Source of the DNA: Clostridium acetireducens DSM 10703
Lineage (GTDB): Bacteria; Bacillota; Clostridia; Clostridiales; Clostridiaceae
Assembly (NCBI RefSeq): GCF_001758365.1
Contig: NZ_LZFO01000003.1
Location: 1 to 64,000, forward strand
DNA: 64,000 nt
Direction: 5' to 3'
Below, in pieces: positions 47,396-56,360 of the stretch. The translations under genes and the position numbers were made by a program. Below the pieces are notes generated by a model that saw only the letters and a program-made list of their open reading frames with translations, was not told where the DNA came from and ran no database searches. Positions within the stretch are counted from its first letter, which is position 1. Each line of letters opens with the position of its first letter.

Positions 47396-48520
47396 TTAAC
47401 CTAATAATCTACAAGCTAATTCTGGATTTAAAGTCTTTACTCCACAAAGCATATCAATTGAAATGACATCTTTCTTGTATTGACTATTGTAATCATAGAT
47501 TACTCTTAATCCGAATCCATCATAATTAACGATTGCTTTCTGTTCAGAACTTAATCCTCTTGGCAATGCTAATGGTCTGCTTACTAATGCAAAAGCATTT
47601 TTGTGAAAGGCAATATTGGCAGTATGATTTCCTGTTATTGTTACATCTGTATCATCTGCGATATCTGTTGTTGCTGGATATACTTTTACAGCAATCTCAT
47701 TGGCAGCAGCAGTAGCATTTTCTTTTATTACATAGGTCTTTCCACCAATTGAAAGAATATCTCCTTTAACAAGAGTACCCGTAAGATTGGTTCCGTCTAT
47801 TACCAATTGAGTTGATCCTGCACTTACTGCTCCTTTAATTTTCACTGTTCCTTCATCCCCAGTTAATGTTCCTTTTGTATGAGGAATAACATTTTGATCC
47901 ATAAAGATATTGAATCCGAACTTTCTACCTAGAGAAGCTTCTCTCATGGCTGTACCATTATCTCCTACTTTATCTGCCTCATGGAAGGTAGATAACTGAA
48001 GGAATTTATCCTCAGCAGCGGTATCAATTACAAGATTTCTATTTGCAAAAGGTACTTTATTGTCATTTAATATTTTTCTTGCTCCTGTAATATCGCTTAC
48101 TGCACTGGGAGTAGTTCCTGCTGTACCATATGCATCTGGAATATCATTATATAATCCTAATAAGTACAAGTCTATTTTATTTGCAAACCCTTGCATGGCT
48201 GGAATCAATAATTGCTCACTAAAATCTCTAATATTCATGGTTAACTGTTCAGATGTTACTTCAAAAGATACATCCAATAATTTATCCAGTACTACTGTAT
48301 CAGAACCTTCTGTTGCATCCTGAATCTGAATACCTGAGCTTCTATCAAACTCCTGTGCTTCAAATGTTGCTGGTTTTCTGATCGTTACCGTATTCCCCAC
48401 ACCAGCCACAAATTCCTGTGAATAGTCCCTATGTACTAAATTTGCCATTACTGTATTATTTCTTAATTGCATTAAAGCTTCCTTAGCTATAATTGATGGA
48501 GTTAAAATTGTATTTCCCAT
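47396..48520 (-). CDS. Major capsid protein, P22 coat (gp5) family
   Basis: HK97-fold coat protein of the P22 gp5 type. The N-terminus GNTILTPSIIAKEALMQLRNN and VGNTVTIRKPATFEAQEFD are characteristic. A beta-rich insertion of about 75 residues (near 220-295), with VKIKGAVSAGSTQLVIDG and LSIGGKTYVIKEN, corresponds in position to an extra inserted domain. It ends in SIDMLCGVKTLNPELACRL. 374 residues. It forms the capsid shell and is assembled on the scaffold encoded just upstream. RBS GGTGATTTATT. Confidence 0.92.
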   Translation of the reverse strand: MGNTILTPSIIAKEALMQLRNNTVMANLVHRDYSQEFVAGVGNTVTIRKPATFEAQEFDRSSGIQIQDATEGSDTVVLDKLLDVSFEVTSEQLTMNIRDFSEQLLIPAMQGFANKIDLYLLGLYNDIPDAYGTAGTTPSAVSDITGARKILNDNKVPFANRNLVIDTAAEDKFLQLSTFHEADKVGDNGTAMREASLGRKFGFNIFMDQNVIPHTKGTLTGDEGTVKIKGAVSAGSTQLVIDGTNLTGTLVKGDILSIGGKTYVIKENATAAANEIAVKVYPATTDIADDTDVTITGNHTANIAFHKNAFALVSRPLALPRGLSSEQKAIVNYDGFGLRVIYDYNSQYKKDVISIDMLCGVKTLNPELACRLLG

Positions 48521-48546
48521 AATAAATCACCATATCCTTTCTAATT

Positions 48547-49131
48547 TTATTTATTTCTCGCTTTGATATAATCTTCCATTGATAAACTATCTAAGTCACT
48601 TTGCTTGTTGTCTGAATCTTTTGGTGGAACGTATCCTTCTCCTTTTAATCTCTGCTCCACCATTTTCTGTACAGATAGATTAAAAGTATCTTCTAATGCT
48701 TTGAGATTTAGTGCAGTTTTTTCTTCATCTGCACCAATAAAAAAATCTACCAATTCAATCGGTAGACCCTTCTCTGTAGCTGTTTTTATTGCCTTATTGG
48801 TTAATGACTCTCGAAGTTTTTCCTGCTTCATCTTCTCAATTTCACTTCTTAACTTTTCCACCTCAAGCTCTTTCTCATCCTTTTCAGGAAATCTCTTTTT
48901 GATCTCGTCTGAAATCAGACTCTCAAGATTATTGGTTTTCCATGTCTCTAATCCTTTGGATAAATGCTTATCCTTAATAGAGTCCAGCCAACTTTTCGCT
49001 TCTTGATTTACATCTAAGAATTCCTGCACCCTTGCAACAGTTAATGGATTTGTCTCCTGCAAATATGCAATGACTTCTTCTTTCTTACCTTCCTCACTTT
49101 GTAAAAACTGTTTAACTTCTTCAAATGTCAT
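48547..49131 (-). CDS. Capsid scaffolding protein (DUF4355/GP20 type)
   Basis: A 194-residue, highly charged protein, mostly helix and coiled coil (KRFPEKDEKELEVEKLRSEIEKMKQEKL in the centre, given in part), with a Lys-rich C-terminal tail typical of scaffolds that bind coat subunits. Its position immediately before the coat gene fits. The N-terminal EEVKQFLQSEEGKKEEVIAYL repeats the common start of this family. There is no prohead protease gene, so the scaffold is probably released rather than cleaved, as in P22. RBS AAGGAGG. Confidence 0.85.
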   Translation of the reverse strand: MTFEEVKQFLQSEEGKKEEVIAYLQETNPLTVARVQEFLDVNQEAKSWLDSIKDKHLSKGLETWKTNNLESLISDEIKKRFPEKDEKELEVEKLRSEIEKMKQEKLRESLTNKAIKTATEKGLPIELVDFFIGADEEKTALNLKALEDTFNLSVQKMVEQRLKGEGYVPPKDSDNKQSDLDSLSMEDYIKARNK

Positions 49132-49241
49132 AGTATAAAATCCTCCTTATTATTTGCCCTCCCAACTCTATGAACTAGGAACGCATAGTTTTTGGTATAA
49201 AAAAAGAGCCTCTATAAAGGCTCAATATCTACTAATAATTT

Positions 49242-49574
49242 TTACTCATAATACTTTACTATTCTATCCAAATAACCTCTTAATTCTTGTGCTGACATAT
49301 CATTAATCTTAATATGTTCTCTAGCACTTTTTATGTACTTATATCCTGCTGGAGAATCTTTTTTAAATTTGAATTCTTCTAAATACCCAACATAAATATA
49401 GCCTCTTACTCCCCCATTCATTAAGGGACTTACATTTGTTGCTACGTTTTGCTTACCTGTATGGCTTTTTTTATATTGAAAAGAATACTCCGTCCTTTTT
49501 CCATCTTCCAACATATGAGGCATTAGTTCATATTCTTTAAATATTTTATCAACCTGTTCAAATGTTAAAGACAT
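49242..49574 (-). CDS. Phage protein of unknown function (110 aa)
   Basis: Not recognised. Located between the minor head and scaffold genes. The ATG at 49574, 6 nt after GAGAGGGG, is the best start (MSLTFEQVDKIFKEYEL). The open frame continues upstream over the end of the minor head gene, but that part is an out-of-frame shadow. The product has a charged helix, a short Lys-rich segment and a C-terminal helix (SAQELRGYLDRIVKYYE). A hairpin-like stretch and 110 bp separate it from the scaffold gene. Confidence 0.6.
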   Translation of the reverse strand: MSLTFEQVDKIFKEYELMPHMLEDGKRTEYSFQYKKSHTGKQNVATNVSPLMNGGVRGYIYVGYLEEFKFKKDSPAGYKYIKSAREHIKINDMSAQELRGYLDRIVKYYE

Positions 49575-49641
49575 AGGCATCCCCTCTCTCGAAATCTTAT
49601 TCACACTCATAATTATATCACTAAATCTTATTTTGTTAACA

Positions 49642-50406
49642 CTAAATTGGAACCCAGCAACATTGACAAAATACATGAGCAGGGATTTCAGGTTTATTGG
49701 GGTCATCAACTGTAAAAATGCTTCCATCCATCATTTCACAATACGGACAGGTATTTCCACACAGAGCAGACACCCACATAACTTTATTCACATTAGTAGA
49801 AGCAATAAATACCTTCGTCTGTACCTCATCAAATACTCTTGTCTGCTCTGTCATAAGTAAACGGTAAGTTTCATAATTAGTCTGCTTAAATATTTCTTGA
49901 ATATTATGTGATAATTCTTCTAAAGTCACATTATTTATCAACCCTTTATCCAATTCAACATATAATCGATTTGCTAGTTTTCTTTTGTTGTCGGTGATTC
50001 TATTATCAAATATATCTCCCTTGTACTGCTTAAAAATAATCTCATCAAGAAGAACTGAAGTAATTGTAATATTTTTGATATCCCCAAATAAATCAGTATG
50101 CATTTGATAGCTTTTGGTAATAACATCTTCTAAAATATGTTTACTGATATTAATATCTGCTTGTGATAATTCTTTTGTATATTTAATAATCATGTTTTCC
50201 AATTTTTTTAAGATTTCTACTCTTTGATAACGGTTAACATTAAATTTTCCTTCCAGTGAATACTTATCAAACAGTTCCATTATCAGTAACAACAACATTC
50301 CTAAGACTTTTTTGTGTTCATTATAGATTCCTTCTACTTCTTGTTCCACCTTTTCTATGGCTTTCTTTTTTATTTCTAATATTTTTTCTTTGTGATCCTG
50401 AATCAC
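49642..50406 (-). CDS. Phage minor head protein, Mu F / SPP1 gp7 family
   Basis: A minor capsid protein associated with the portal and needed for efficient DNA ejection or packaging in SPP1-like phages. A helical N-terminal half (MIQDHKEKILEIKKKAI...) leads to the conserved MuF core: the LLMTEQTRVFDE motif, then KVMWVSALCGNTCPYCEMMDG and the closing AHVFCQCCW, a version of the family's HPNCRC end with extra Cys. A GTG start overlaps the portal stop by 4 nt (GTGA). 254 residues. Confidence 0.85.
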   Translation of the reverse strand: MIQDHKEKILEIKKKAIEKVEQEVEGIYNEHKKVLGMLLLLIMELFDKYSLEGKFNVNRYQRVEILKKLENMIIKYTKELSQADINISKHILEDVITKSYQMHTDLFGDIKNITITSVLLDEIIFKQYKGDIFDNRITDNKRKLANRLYVELDKGLINNVTLEELSHNIQEIFKQTNYETYRLLMTEQTRVFDEVQTKVFIASTNVNKVMWVSALCGNTCPYCEMMDGSIFTVDDPNKPEIPAHVFCQCCWVPI

Positions 50407-51686
50407 TCATCATCACCTCCCCAGTTTTTAAAATCAATTTTATCTACCTCTGCTTTAAATTTCTGCACTTCAATCTTTGGATTTTCTACAAAAGGTAGCA
50501 ATGTCAGCAATGTTTCCTGTGAACAAACATTTTGCAACTTTACAATAACATCAGCAAGCCCTACAAGATCTGTAGGCAAGTTACGAGTAAACTTAATGGC
50601 AACATCCCTATAATCAAAAACCTTCCCTTCTTTTTTCTTAATATAAATAAATAGATTTTTAAGTCTTTCTTTAATAACCTTCTCCATAAAAGCTTGTCGT
50701 ATTGCCACTCTATTCTCTAAGTTCAATAGTTTATTCCTTAATGCCAGCGATGAAGTGTTACTTGCCCAATTTTCATTGAAATTTACTTCATCCATCATGT
50801 CGTAGATTTTACGTTCAATATTATCTAATTCATTCTTAACAAAAGAATCATTAATATCCTTAGTGAGCCACTTCACCACTCCCCCCTTTGGAACTTGGAT
50901 AATTCCCATAGACTTCATTTTTAACAAGTCCTCTTCTTCAATTTTGGCATTTTCAATTATAAGATAAGCATTCCTATGATCTGCAATCTCATTGACTAAA
51001 TCTGAATTCAAAACATTATAAGCATCAAATAGGCTGATTACATCTTGAAAGCCACTTCGTCTTTCACTATTGGCAGGACAAATAATTATTGGAACACGAT
51101 TGAAAATATGATTATGCTTTCCTATATATTTCAGATCCATATTTCCTTTTTGATCAGAATCTATTGTATAATGTAGGATTTCCGAATCGGTATAAACATC
51201 TAAATAGCTGGTGTCATCAAATCTCTTTCTAAATCTATGAAGCCCCAGTAATACATTCCTTTCAGTAGTACCATCTTCCAATACATATGCTTCCAATGGT
51301 GTTAAAATGGATGCACAAAATTCTCCTTCAGAATTAATATAGTTTAATTCATAGCTCTCTCCATAAATCTCACTCGTCTTTCGAAGGTTAATATTATGCT
51401 CTTTATCCCAGTGATTTAGATTCCTATCAATACAATCAATGATTTCTGTATTATCTGTTTTAGGCACAAAATTAACAGGCTTACCTAATAGATAGCCTGT
51501 TTCATTATCAACAAATTTGCGTGGAAAATTAAAAATGAGTTTTTGATTACTCCTGCTGTCCTGCATAGCATAGTTATTCAAAATGCTGTGATTCCCTTCA
51601 TAATATTCCTTATACATCTTTTTATCAGCAGAGTTTTTCTCCAACTCATTTAGACATTCCATTATTAAGTTTTCAGTAATCTCCAA
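50403..51686 (-). CDS. Phage portal protein (SPP1 gp6 type)
   Basis: Forms the dodecameric DNA channel at one capsid vertex and docks the terminase. Characteristic pieces are YYEGNHSILNN, NFPRKFVDNETGYLLGKPV (in two segments), ADHRNAYLIIENAKIEEEDL and WASNTSSLALRNKLLNLENRV. The TTG at 51686 with AAAGGAGATGGT 8 nt upstream is the likely start (427 residues). The open frame continues upstream into the terminase gene but without a site. It lies 17 bp after terL and overlaps the minor head gene by 4 nt. Confidence 0.9.
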   Translation of the reverse strand: MEITENLIMECLNELEKNSADKKMYKEYYEGNHSILNNYAMQDSRSNQKLIFNFPRKFVDNETGYLLGKPVNFVPKTDNTEIIDCIDRNLNHWDKEHNINLRKTSEIYGESYELNYINSEGEFCASILTPLEAYVLEDGTTERNVLLGLHRFRKRFDDTSYLDVYTDSEILHYTIDSDQKGNMDLKYIGKHNHIFNRVPIIICPANSERRSGFQDVISLFDAYNVLNSDLVNEIADHRNAYLIIENAKIEEEDLLKMKSMGIIQVPKGGVVKWLTKDINDSFVKNELDNIERKIYDMMDEVNFNENWASNTSSLALRNKLLNLENRVAIRQAFMEKVIKERLKNLFIYIKKKEGKVFDYRDVAIKFTRNLPTDLVGLADVIVKLQNVCSQETLLTLLPFVENPKIEVQKFKAEVDKIDFKNWGGDDE

Positions 51687-51702
51687 AATACCATCTCCTT
51701 TC

Positions 51703-53304
51703 TTAAAACAATAAACTTCTATCATAAAACTTTATTTTCTGCACCCCTTGTATCAATTGCACTGCTCCATATAAAGAATCAGGAGCATCATCATGCTTAG
51801 CTCCTTTGTTATAATCTTTCACCTGATTATTGTAGGATATATTTGCAGAATTAAACAGTATATACCCTTTCTTGATATCAGGCTCTAAAGTGATAATTCT
51901 CTCATGTTTCTGACCTTTTGCCACTACTTCTTCAACTGGAACATAAATCTTATTCTTCCATAACTCTTCTTCAAACTTTTGTTTCATGTAACTCTGTGCC
52001 TGTGTGCCCTCAAATCCTATTTTTTCTACAGGATATAACTGCAGTTTCTCAATGGCTATTTGAAATAAATCATCGGGTAAAAGCTTATAAATGCTACCAT
52101 CTACTACATACATTTGATTGGTTTTAGTATGCTTTCCCAACACTGTTATTGCTGAATAGTCATTTCTTTTCCCAGCTTTAATTGCAGGATCTATATACAT
52201 TACAAGTTCCATCTCTTCATACTCAGGAAGCTTATCCCAATGTGATATACTTTGGAAAATATAATCATCACTGCTCCTAGGATCATTCTGCATTTCTTTA
52301 TAAAAGCTTTTATCCCCCATCGCTTGCTTCTTGCACATAAGATAATAGTAGTCTAGGTACTCTGACCATAAAATTTCTGTACCCTCCAACATTTCTTCTT
52401 CATGGTCATAAAAAAAGGACTTGGCAGTTTCAATTCTATCCAAGTCCTGAAGGTTATTATATTTTGTTTCCCACTGGCTCCAGAGATCATCTCGCTCAGA
52501 CCAACTAATAATTGCAGATTTCTTTATACTTCGCACTCCTGGAATTTTTCCTTTTAATAAATCTGCCATCAAATCCTCTTCATGAAGTACCGTTCCTACA
52601 ACTAATATATTCGTATCTCTTGTACCAATAGGGATTACTACATCGGTAAAGGTATTTTTCACCTGCTCTCTTTTGGATTCTGATTTTGCTGTATCATCTT
52701 TGAGAAGATCATCCAGCAACACAAGTTGTGGTCGGTGCTGCTTAAAGTGGATACCCCTCAAAGACCCATCAATCCCACGTATCATAATACAAGCGTCCAA
52801 TCCCACTCTTCCTCTAATCCAAATCTCATTATTGTTCCATCGATTCCCTTTGAAAATTCCAAAATCCTCTATCAATAATTGATTGTTCTCCAATTCATCC
52901 TTTATCATATCTAGGAATGGAAGTGCAATCTGCTCGGTAGCTGATATTATTAATGTGAATTGTGATTTATTATATAGAGTTGAATAGAGGGGAAATAAAA
53001 AAGAGTTAATTGTACTTTTCCCATGTTCCCTCGGGAGTCCAAAAGCTTCAATCAACCCATTATTGTCCAGCATATATTTTAATTCTTCAAATAGCTCCTT
53101 ATGAAACTGCCCAAACTTCCTGTCAAAGTATTTCGGGAAGTAACACAGAGCAAAAAATTCTATATCCATCTCGCCAAGTAACCTTCGAAGTTCTGAAAAT
53201 GAAAACTCCCCGACAAGTTCTTCTATCTTGTTCGGGGAGAAGTATTTATTCATATATTCTTTTAGTAATAGGTTCTGACGATGATGGTCTTGTTGTATTT
53301 CCAT
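51703..53304 (-). CDS. Phage terminase large subunit (TerL)
   Basis: The ATP-driven DNA packaging motor and nuclease. N-terminal ATPase domain: Walker A GLPREHGKST (residues 89-98) and Walker B LVLLDD (about 194-199). C-terminal RNase-H-like nuclease: VMYIDPAIKAGKRNDYSA with the first acidic residue, FEGTQAQ and KHDDAPDSLYGA with the last Asp pair. ATG 53304 follows AGAGGTGATGTG; 533 residues, normal. Followed by the portal gene. All motor and nuclease residues expected are present, so the enzyme looks functional. Confidence 0.93.
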   Translation of the reverse strand: MEIQQDHHRQNLLLKEYMNKYFSPNKIEELVGEFSFSELRRLLGEMDIEFFALCYFPKYFDRKFGQFHKELFEELKYMLDNNGLIEAFGLPREHGKSTINSFLFPLYSTLYNKSQFTLIISATEQIALPFLDMIKDELENNQLLIEDFGIFKGNRWNNNEIWIRGRVGLDACIMIRGIDGSLRGIHFKQHRPQLVLLDDLLKDDTAKSESKREQVKNTFTDVVIPIGTRDTNILVVGTVLHEEDLMADLLKGKIPGVRSIKKSAIISWSERDDLWSQWETKYNNLQDLDRIETAKSFFYDHEEEMLEGTEILWSEYLDYYYLMCKKQAMGDKSFYKEMQNDPRSSDDYIFQSISHWDKLPEYEEMELVMYIDPAIKAGKRNDYSAITVLGKHTKTNQMYVVDGSIYKLLPDDLFQIAIEKLQLYPVEKIGFEGTQAQSYMKQKFEEELWKNKIYVPVEEVVAKGQKHERIITLEPDIKKGYILFNSANISYNNQVKDYNKGAKHDDAPDSLYGAVQLIQGVQKIKFYDRSLLF

Positions 53305-53309
53305 CACAT

Positions 53310-53522
53310 CACCTCTTTAGATTAAAATATAACAGGCAACCAACATGGTCGCCTTTATTTGAAAAATTAACATCGAAGCCTCATGCTTCAATTTATTTGT
53401 AATGAAAGCGAGGGATAAACACTATCCCTCTTTTTTGAAATTAATTAGTGTTTACTCATCATGAGTAAACTTATTTGTATATTTATTATAACACATAAGC
53501 ATTTAGATATTCAAGGAATAAT
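53310..53522. other. Intergenic hairpins between the mazF-like gene and terL
   Basis: Three inverted repeats in about 200 bp: 53334-53354 (AGGCaACCA / TGGTcGCCT), 53410-53430 (GAGGGATA / TATCCCTC, followed by T6 on the plus strand), and a perfect 9-bp palindrome GTTTACTCA-TCA-TGAGTAAAC (53450-53470). The last could be an operator or a terminator for the MazF-like gene. No gene is present. Confidence 0.55.
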
Positions 53523-54161
53523 TTATAGTTTTTCTAAATCTAAATCATATTTCTTTAAAATAGCTTTTATTTCTTCAGAACCATCATTTTTAACAACCTC
53601 TTTTAAAGAATTTTTCAATTTATAATTATCATCAATAATTTTTTTAATAAATTTTTTATCTTTAGAAACCTTCTCTCGTAAGTCTTTTAACTCTCTAAAC
53701 AATCCTAATGATGTTAATATTTTTTCATTCATTTCATTAATCTCATTACTTAATTCTGTAATACAGCCTCCGTTAAGTCTTGCTTTACTAACTGTTACAA
53801 TATTAGCCAGCAAAATATATCCTGATAATTTTTTTTGAGTCCCATCCTCTATATCAGTATATGTATAAGAACCTGTAATTGGAACGGAAACTTTCTCTTC
53901 ACCCTGTTCATTTGTGATTGGTGCAACAATAGTATTGGGAGAAAATTTATTTCCTGTATTATTCTGTATTATTACACAAGGTCTATTCTTTGTTTCTTCA
54001 CTTCCAATTCCTACACCTAAATCACAATAATATACTTGTCCTCTTTTGACAGTTCTTATATTTTTATTTTTAGAATTATTTGCTTTCCAATCATAAAAAA
54101 GAACTTGCTTAAACCACTGTAAATATACTTGAGTTTTTGATAAGTCTATATTAATTGCCAT
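53523..54161 (-). CDS. MazF/PemK-like protein with long extensions
   Basis: The core (about residues 40-150) is a MazF/PemK endoribonuclease fold: VKRGQVYYCDLG, ETKNRPCVIIQNN and IVAPITN, then SGYILLANIVTVSK. An unusual N-terminal extension (about 38 residues) and a Lys-rich helical C-terminal tail of some 60 residues (KKFIKKIIDDNYKLKNSL) make it 212 residues, about twice a normal MazF. No antitoxin gene is next to it. It sits between the tyrosine recombinase and TerL. It could be a toxin with distant or internal neutralisation, or a phage factor that acts on RNA. RBS GAGGGGGG. Confidence 0.8.
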   Translation of the reverse strand: MAINIDLSKTQVYLQWFKQVLFYDWKANNSKNKNIRTVKRGQVYYCDLGVGIGSEETKNRPCVIIQNNTGNKFSPNTIVAPITNEQGEEKVSVPITGSYTYTDIEDGTQKKLSGYILLANIVTVSKARLNGGCITELSNEINEMNEKILTSLGLFRELKDLREKVSKDKKFIKKIIDDNYKLKNSLKEVVKNDGSEEIKAILKKYDLDLEKL

Positions 54162-54252
54162 CTAATCCCCCCTCTATCTATATAATATAAGGTAGATTAT
54201 AACATTTTTAATTATTTTTTTCTACAAAAAATGTCAAAAAAAATTTCACACC

Positions 54253-54279
54253 TTTTACTGTAAGGGCATTTTTGGTAAA
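54253..54279. repeat. Possible recombination site, left copy
   Basis: TTTTAC, then AAGGGCATTT (54262-54271), then GGTAAA. The decamer and the inverted TTTAC/GGTAAA arms recur on the other side of the tyrosine recombinase gene (55289-55325), though the spacing differs. Confidence 0.4.
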
Positions 54280-54284
54280 TAGAA

Positions 54285-54308
54285 GCACCCCTCCCTTTGG
54301 AGAAGTGC
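54285..54308 (-). terminator. Terminator of the tyrosine recombinase gene
   Basis: On the minus strand GCACTTCTCC pairs with GGAGGGGTGC (two G-U pairs) around an AAAG loop; a modest U-rich tract follows. Confidence 0.6.
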
Positions 54309-54328
54309 ATTAAAAAAGAGTGGCTATC

Positions 54329-55177
54329 TTACCACTCCAGTGCATCCAAAGCTTCAACCTTATCCTGTTCAGTTGTGACTGTATAAAGATTTGTAGTCAT
54401 GATATTATCATGTCCCAATATTTGCTGAATCGTTGTGATTGCAGTTCCCTCTTTGACTAACTTATATCCAAGGGTATGTCTTAATCGATGGGGAGTTACT
54501 TCTACATCTACCCGTTTCCCATACTTCTCTAGTATTAAGTTAATTGCATTCCTTTTTAAAGCTCCACGCTGTCCTATTAATAGGAAGTCACTTTCATCTA
54601 CTGATCTTACTGCAAGATAATCCTTAATTGCTTTTCTTACATCCTTATTTAAAGGAATGCTTCTATTTACATTTCCTTTTCCAATCACCTTTAATAAACC
54701 TTTGCGTTCAGATATTTCAATATCTCTTAGTCTAATATTGCATAATTCACTCACCCGAAGTCCTGTTCCAAGCAGTATTTCAATAATACATATATGCATT
54801 TTATTCCTGTTTCGGTGAATCTCGGCTCGAAGTCTCCTTAACTCCTTTTCTTCTAAACCTTTATATTGTCGAGTATCCCGATTCTTTACTGCTTTTATAT
54901 TCACTTCTGTAAGAATAGTACCACTTTCATAGAGCCATTTGCAAAAAGCATTTATACTTGCAATTTTTCTGTTGGCAGTAACCACAGATTCATTGATATT
55001 AAGCAGATGCTTCTTATATTCAATTGCATCCAGTTCGATCAGCCTATCAACTCCACAGTCAGTTCTATTTTTATACCATCCAATAAAAGCTTTACTGTCC
55101 CTAATATAGCAAGCAATTGTATTCTTGCTACGTTCTTGGCTTCTCAAATATACTTCAAAACCGCTTAAATCAAGCAT
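54329..55177 (-). CDS. Tyrosine recombinase (XerC/XerD-like)
   Basis: Site-specific recombinase, 282 residues. An N-terminal SAM-like DNA-binding domain (MLDLSGFEVYLRSQERSKNT...) precedes the catalytic domain with the full catalytic set: Arg in GTGLRVSEL, Lys in KVIGKGNVNRSIPL, HRLRHT, His in LGHDNI and the Tyr nucleophile in TTNLYT. It sits inside the packaging operon between TerS and the MazF-like gene, not at an element end. So it may resolve multimers or move a cassette rather than integrate the element. RBS AAGGAAGGG. Confidence 0.92.
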   Translation of the reverse strand: MLDLSGFEVYLRSQERSKNTIACYIRDSKAFIGWYKNRTDCGVDRLIELDAIEYKKHLLNINESVVTANRKIASINAFCKWLYESGTILTEVNIKAVKNRDTRQYKGLEEKELRRLRAEIHRNRNKMHICIIEILLGTGLRVSELCNIRLRDIEISERKGLLKVIGKGNVNRSIPLNKDVRKAIKDYLAVRSVDESDFLLIGQRGALKRNAINLILEKYGKRVDVEVTPHRLRHTLGYKLVKEGTAITTIQQILGHDNIMTTNLYTVTTEQDKVEALDALEW

Positions 55178-55288
55178 ATAGACACACCCTTCCTTTATTT
55201 GGTGTGTCCATGTTACCTCTGTACTGCCCCTAAGTCAACTGAATACATAACACTAATTATGAATTGTAATCAGCTTGATTTGGGGTAG

Positions 55289-55325
55289 TTTTACCCCTCA
55301 AAAAGGGCATTTATCTAGGTAAAAA
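55289..55325. repeat. Possible recombination site, right copy
   Basis: TTTTACC, then AAGGGCATTT (55303-55312), then GGTAAAAA; the outer pieces are inverted arms. It shares the decamer and arms with 54253-54279 across the recombinase gene. A separate hairpin GGGGTA-GTTT-TACCCC begins at 55282. Confidence 0.4.
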
Positions 55326-55348
55326 CTCAAGACATAAGATTATTAGCT

Positions 55349-55894
55349 TTATTCCTCTTCATCAACTCTTACGGATTCATCATCATTGCCAGTATTTTCA
55401 TCTTCGGCATCTAATTCACCATTTACCATCTTCAAGAATAACTCTTTCCTTGCAGCTTCATTTTGACTGGTATCCAATATAAGTTCCTTCTTATCAGACC
55501 ATTCCTCTGGCATACGATTTCTAAGGAAAAATGAAATGGCTTGAGCAGACGGTGGTTGATGACGTTTTGTCTTCTCAATCTTAGTTCTCTTTTTTCCATT
55601 CTTATCCTCTTCAACAATGGTCTTGAGTTCTTCATAATCATATCCAGTGCAAATCTTCAATAATGATTTTTCTACATCATTACATAACACGCTCCTGCCC
55701 ATAGTTACAAGTTCAGAAAGTGTTTCATGCTCTTTACAATAACGATACCAAGTATCAGGTGATATAGCAAGTTTCTTACAAATCTCTCTAACTGTATCTC
55801 CCTGCATTATCCACTCCTGTATGTCAGATAATCTAGGTAATATGTCCGACTCATATCTGGTTGTTTTATTTGGAATTCCTTTTCTGCTACCCAT
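55349..55894 (-). CDS. Phage terminase small subunit (TerS)
   Basis: The DNA-recognition subunit that brings the genome's pac/cos site to TerL. 181 residues. The N-terminal helix-turn-helix includes SDIQEWIMQGDTVREICKKLAISPDTWYRYCKEH, read in parts; the middle has the TerS oligomerisation-like segment, then PSAQAISFFLRNRMPEEW as in many Firmicute TerS proteins; the tail is acidic (NTGNDDESVRVDEEE). Strong RBS AAGGAGGTGAAACC. It is unusual that two genes lie between TerS and TerL. Confidence 0.85.
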   Translation of the reverse strand: MGSRKGIPNKTTRYESDILPRLSDIQEWIMQGDTVREICKKLAISPDTWYRYCKEHETLSELVTMGRSVLCNDVEKSLLKICTGYDYEELKTIVEEDKNGKKRTKIEKTKRHQPPSAQAISFFLRNRMPEEWSDKKELILDTSQNEAARKELFLKMVNGELDAEDENTGNDDESVRVDEEE

Positions 55895-55970
55895 GGTTTC
55901 ACCTCCTTCAAATTCCTTATTCTTTTATTTTCTCATATTAAAAAAGAGCCATTTGTCGTGGCTCTCATTT

Positions 55971-56267
55971 CTAGTATTCAGGTAACTCCCCTAAGTTGTC
56001 TTCTTTTTTACTATTCCGTTCAGTTTTTATAAATTTTTCATTGTCTACTTCATAAACTATAACCTCTGAACCTCTTTCCCAGTTACCATTGTCCTTTTTG
56101 ATTAATGTGATAACCTTATTATTAGCTTCAATTTTTGAGATGACCTCATCTCTTGAAAAAGTGTGTTTCCCATCCGTACTGTTATCTGTAATTTTATACG
56201 CATGAACTTCTTCAATTTTTGCGTGATCATCATCATAATGAACTTCATAAATACCATATTCAGCCAC
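55971..56267 (-). CDS. DUF3892-like small protein
   Basis: 98 residues; the central part GKHTFSRDEVISKIEANNK...WERGSEVIVYEVDNEKFIKTERN fits the DUF3892 pattern (small phage/bacterial proteins, function unknown). GTG start 6 nt after AAGGGGGTGA. It lies in the run of small genes before TerS. Confidence 0.6.
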   Translation of the reverse strand: MAEYGIYEVHYDDDHAKIEEVHAYKITDNSTDGKHTFSRDEVISKIEANNKVITLIKKDNGNWERGSEVIVYEVDNEKFIKTERNSKKEDNLGELPEY

Positions 56268-56360
56268 ATTCTCACCCCCTTCATATTATTAATTTCGACA
56301 TACGAAGGGTATTTCCTCTATTATTATAGAATTTTACTAATTTTTGTATATTTTACACAT

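Noticed and set aside
49575-49727. N-terminal extension of the 110-aa phage protein over the end of the minor head gene
   Set aside because: The best ribosome binding site (GAGAGGGG) is directly before the ATG at 49574, and the extension is the other frame of the minor head gene.
53410-53436. Plus-strand intrinsic terminator (GAGGGATA hairpin with T6)
   Set aside because: No plus-strand gene exists upstream in the element, so it is not listed as the terminator of any gene; it may act only as a hairpin on the minus strand.
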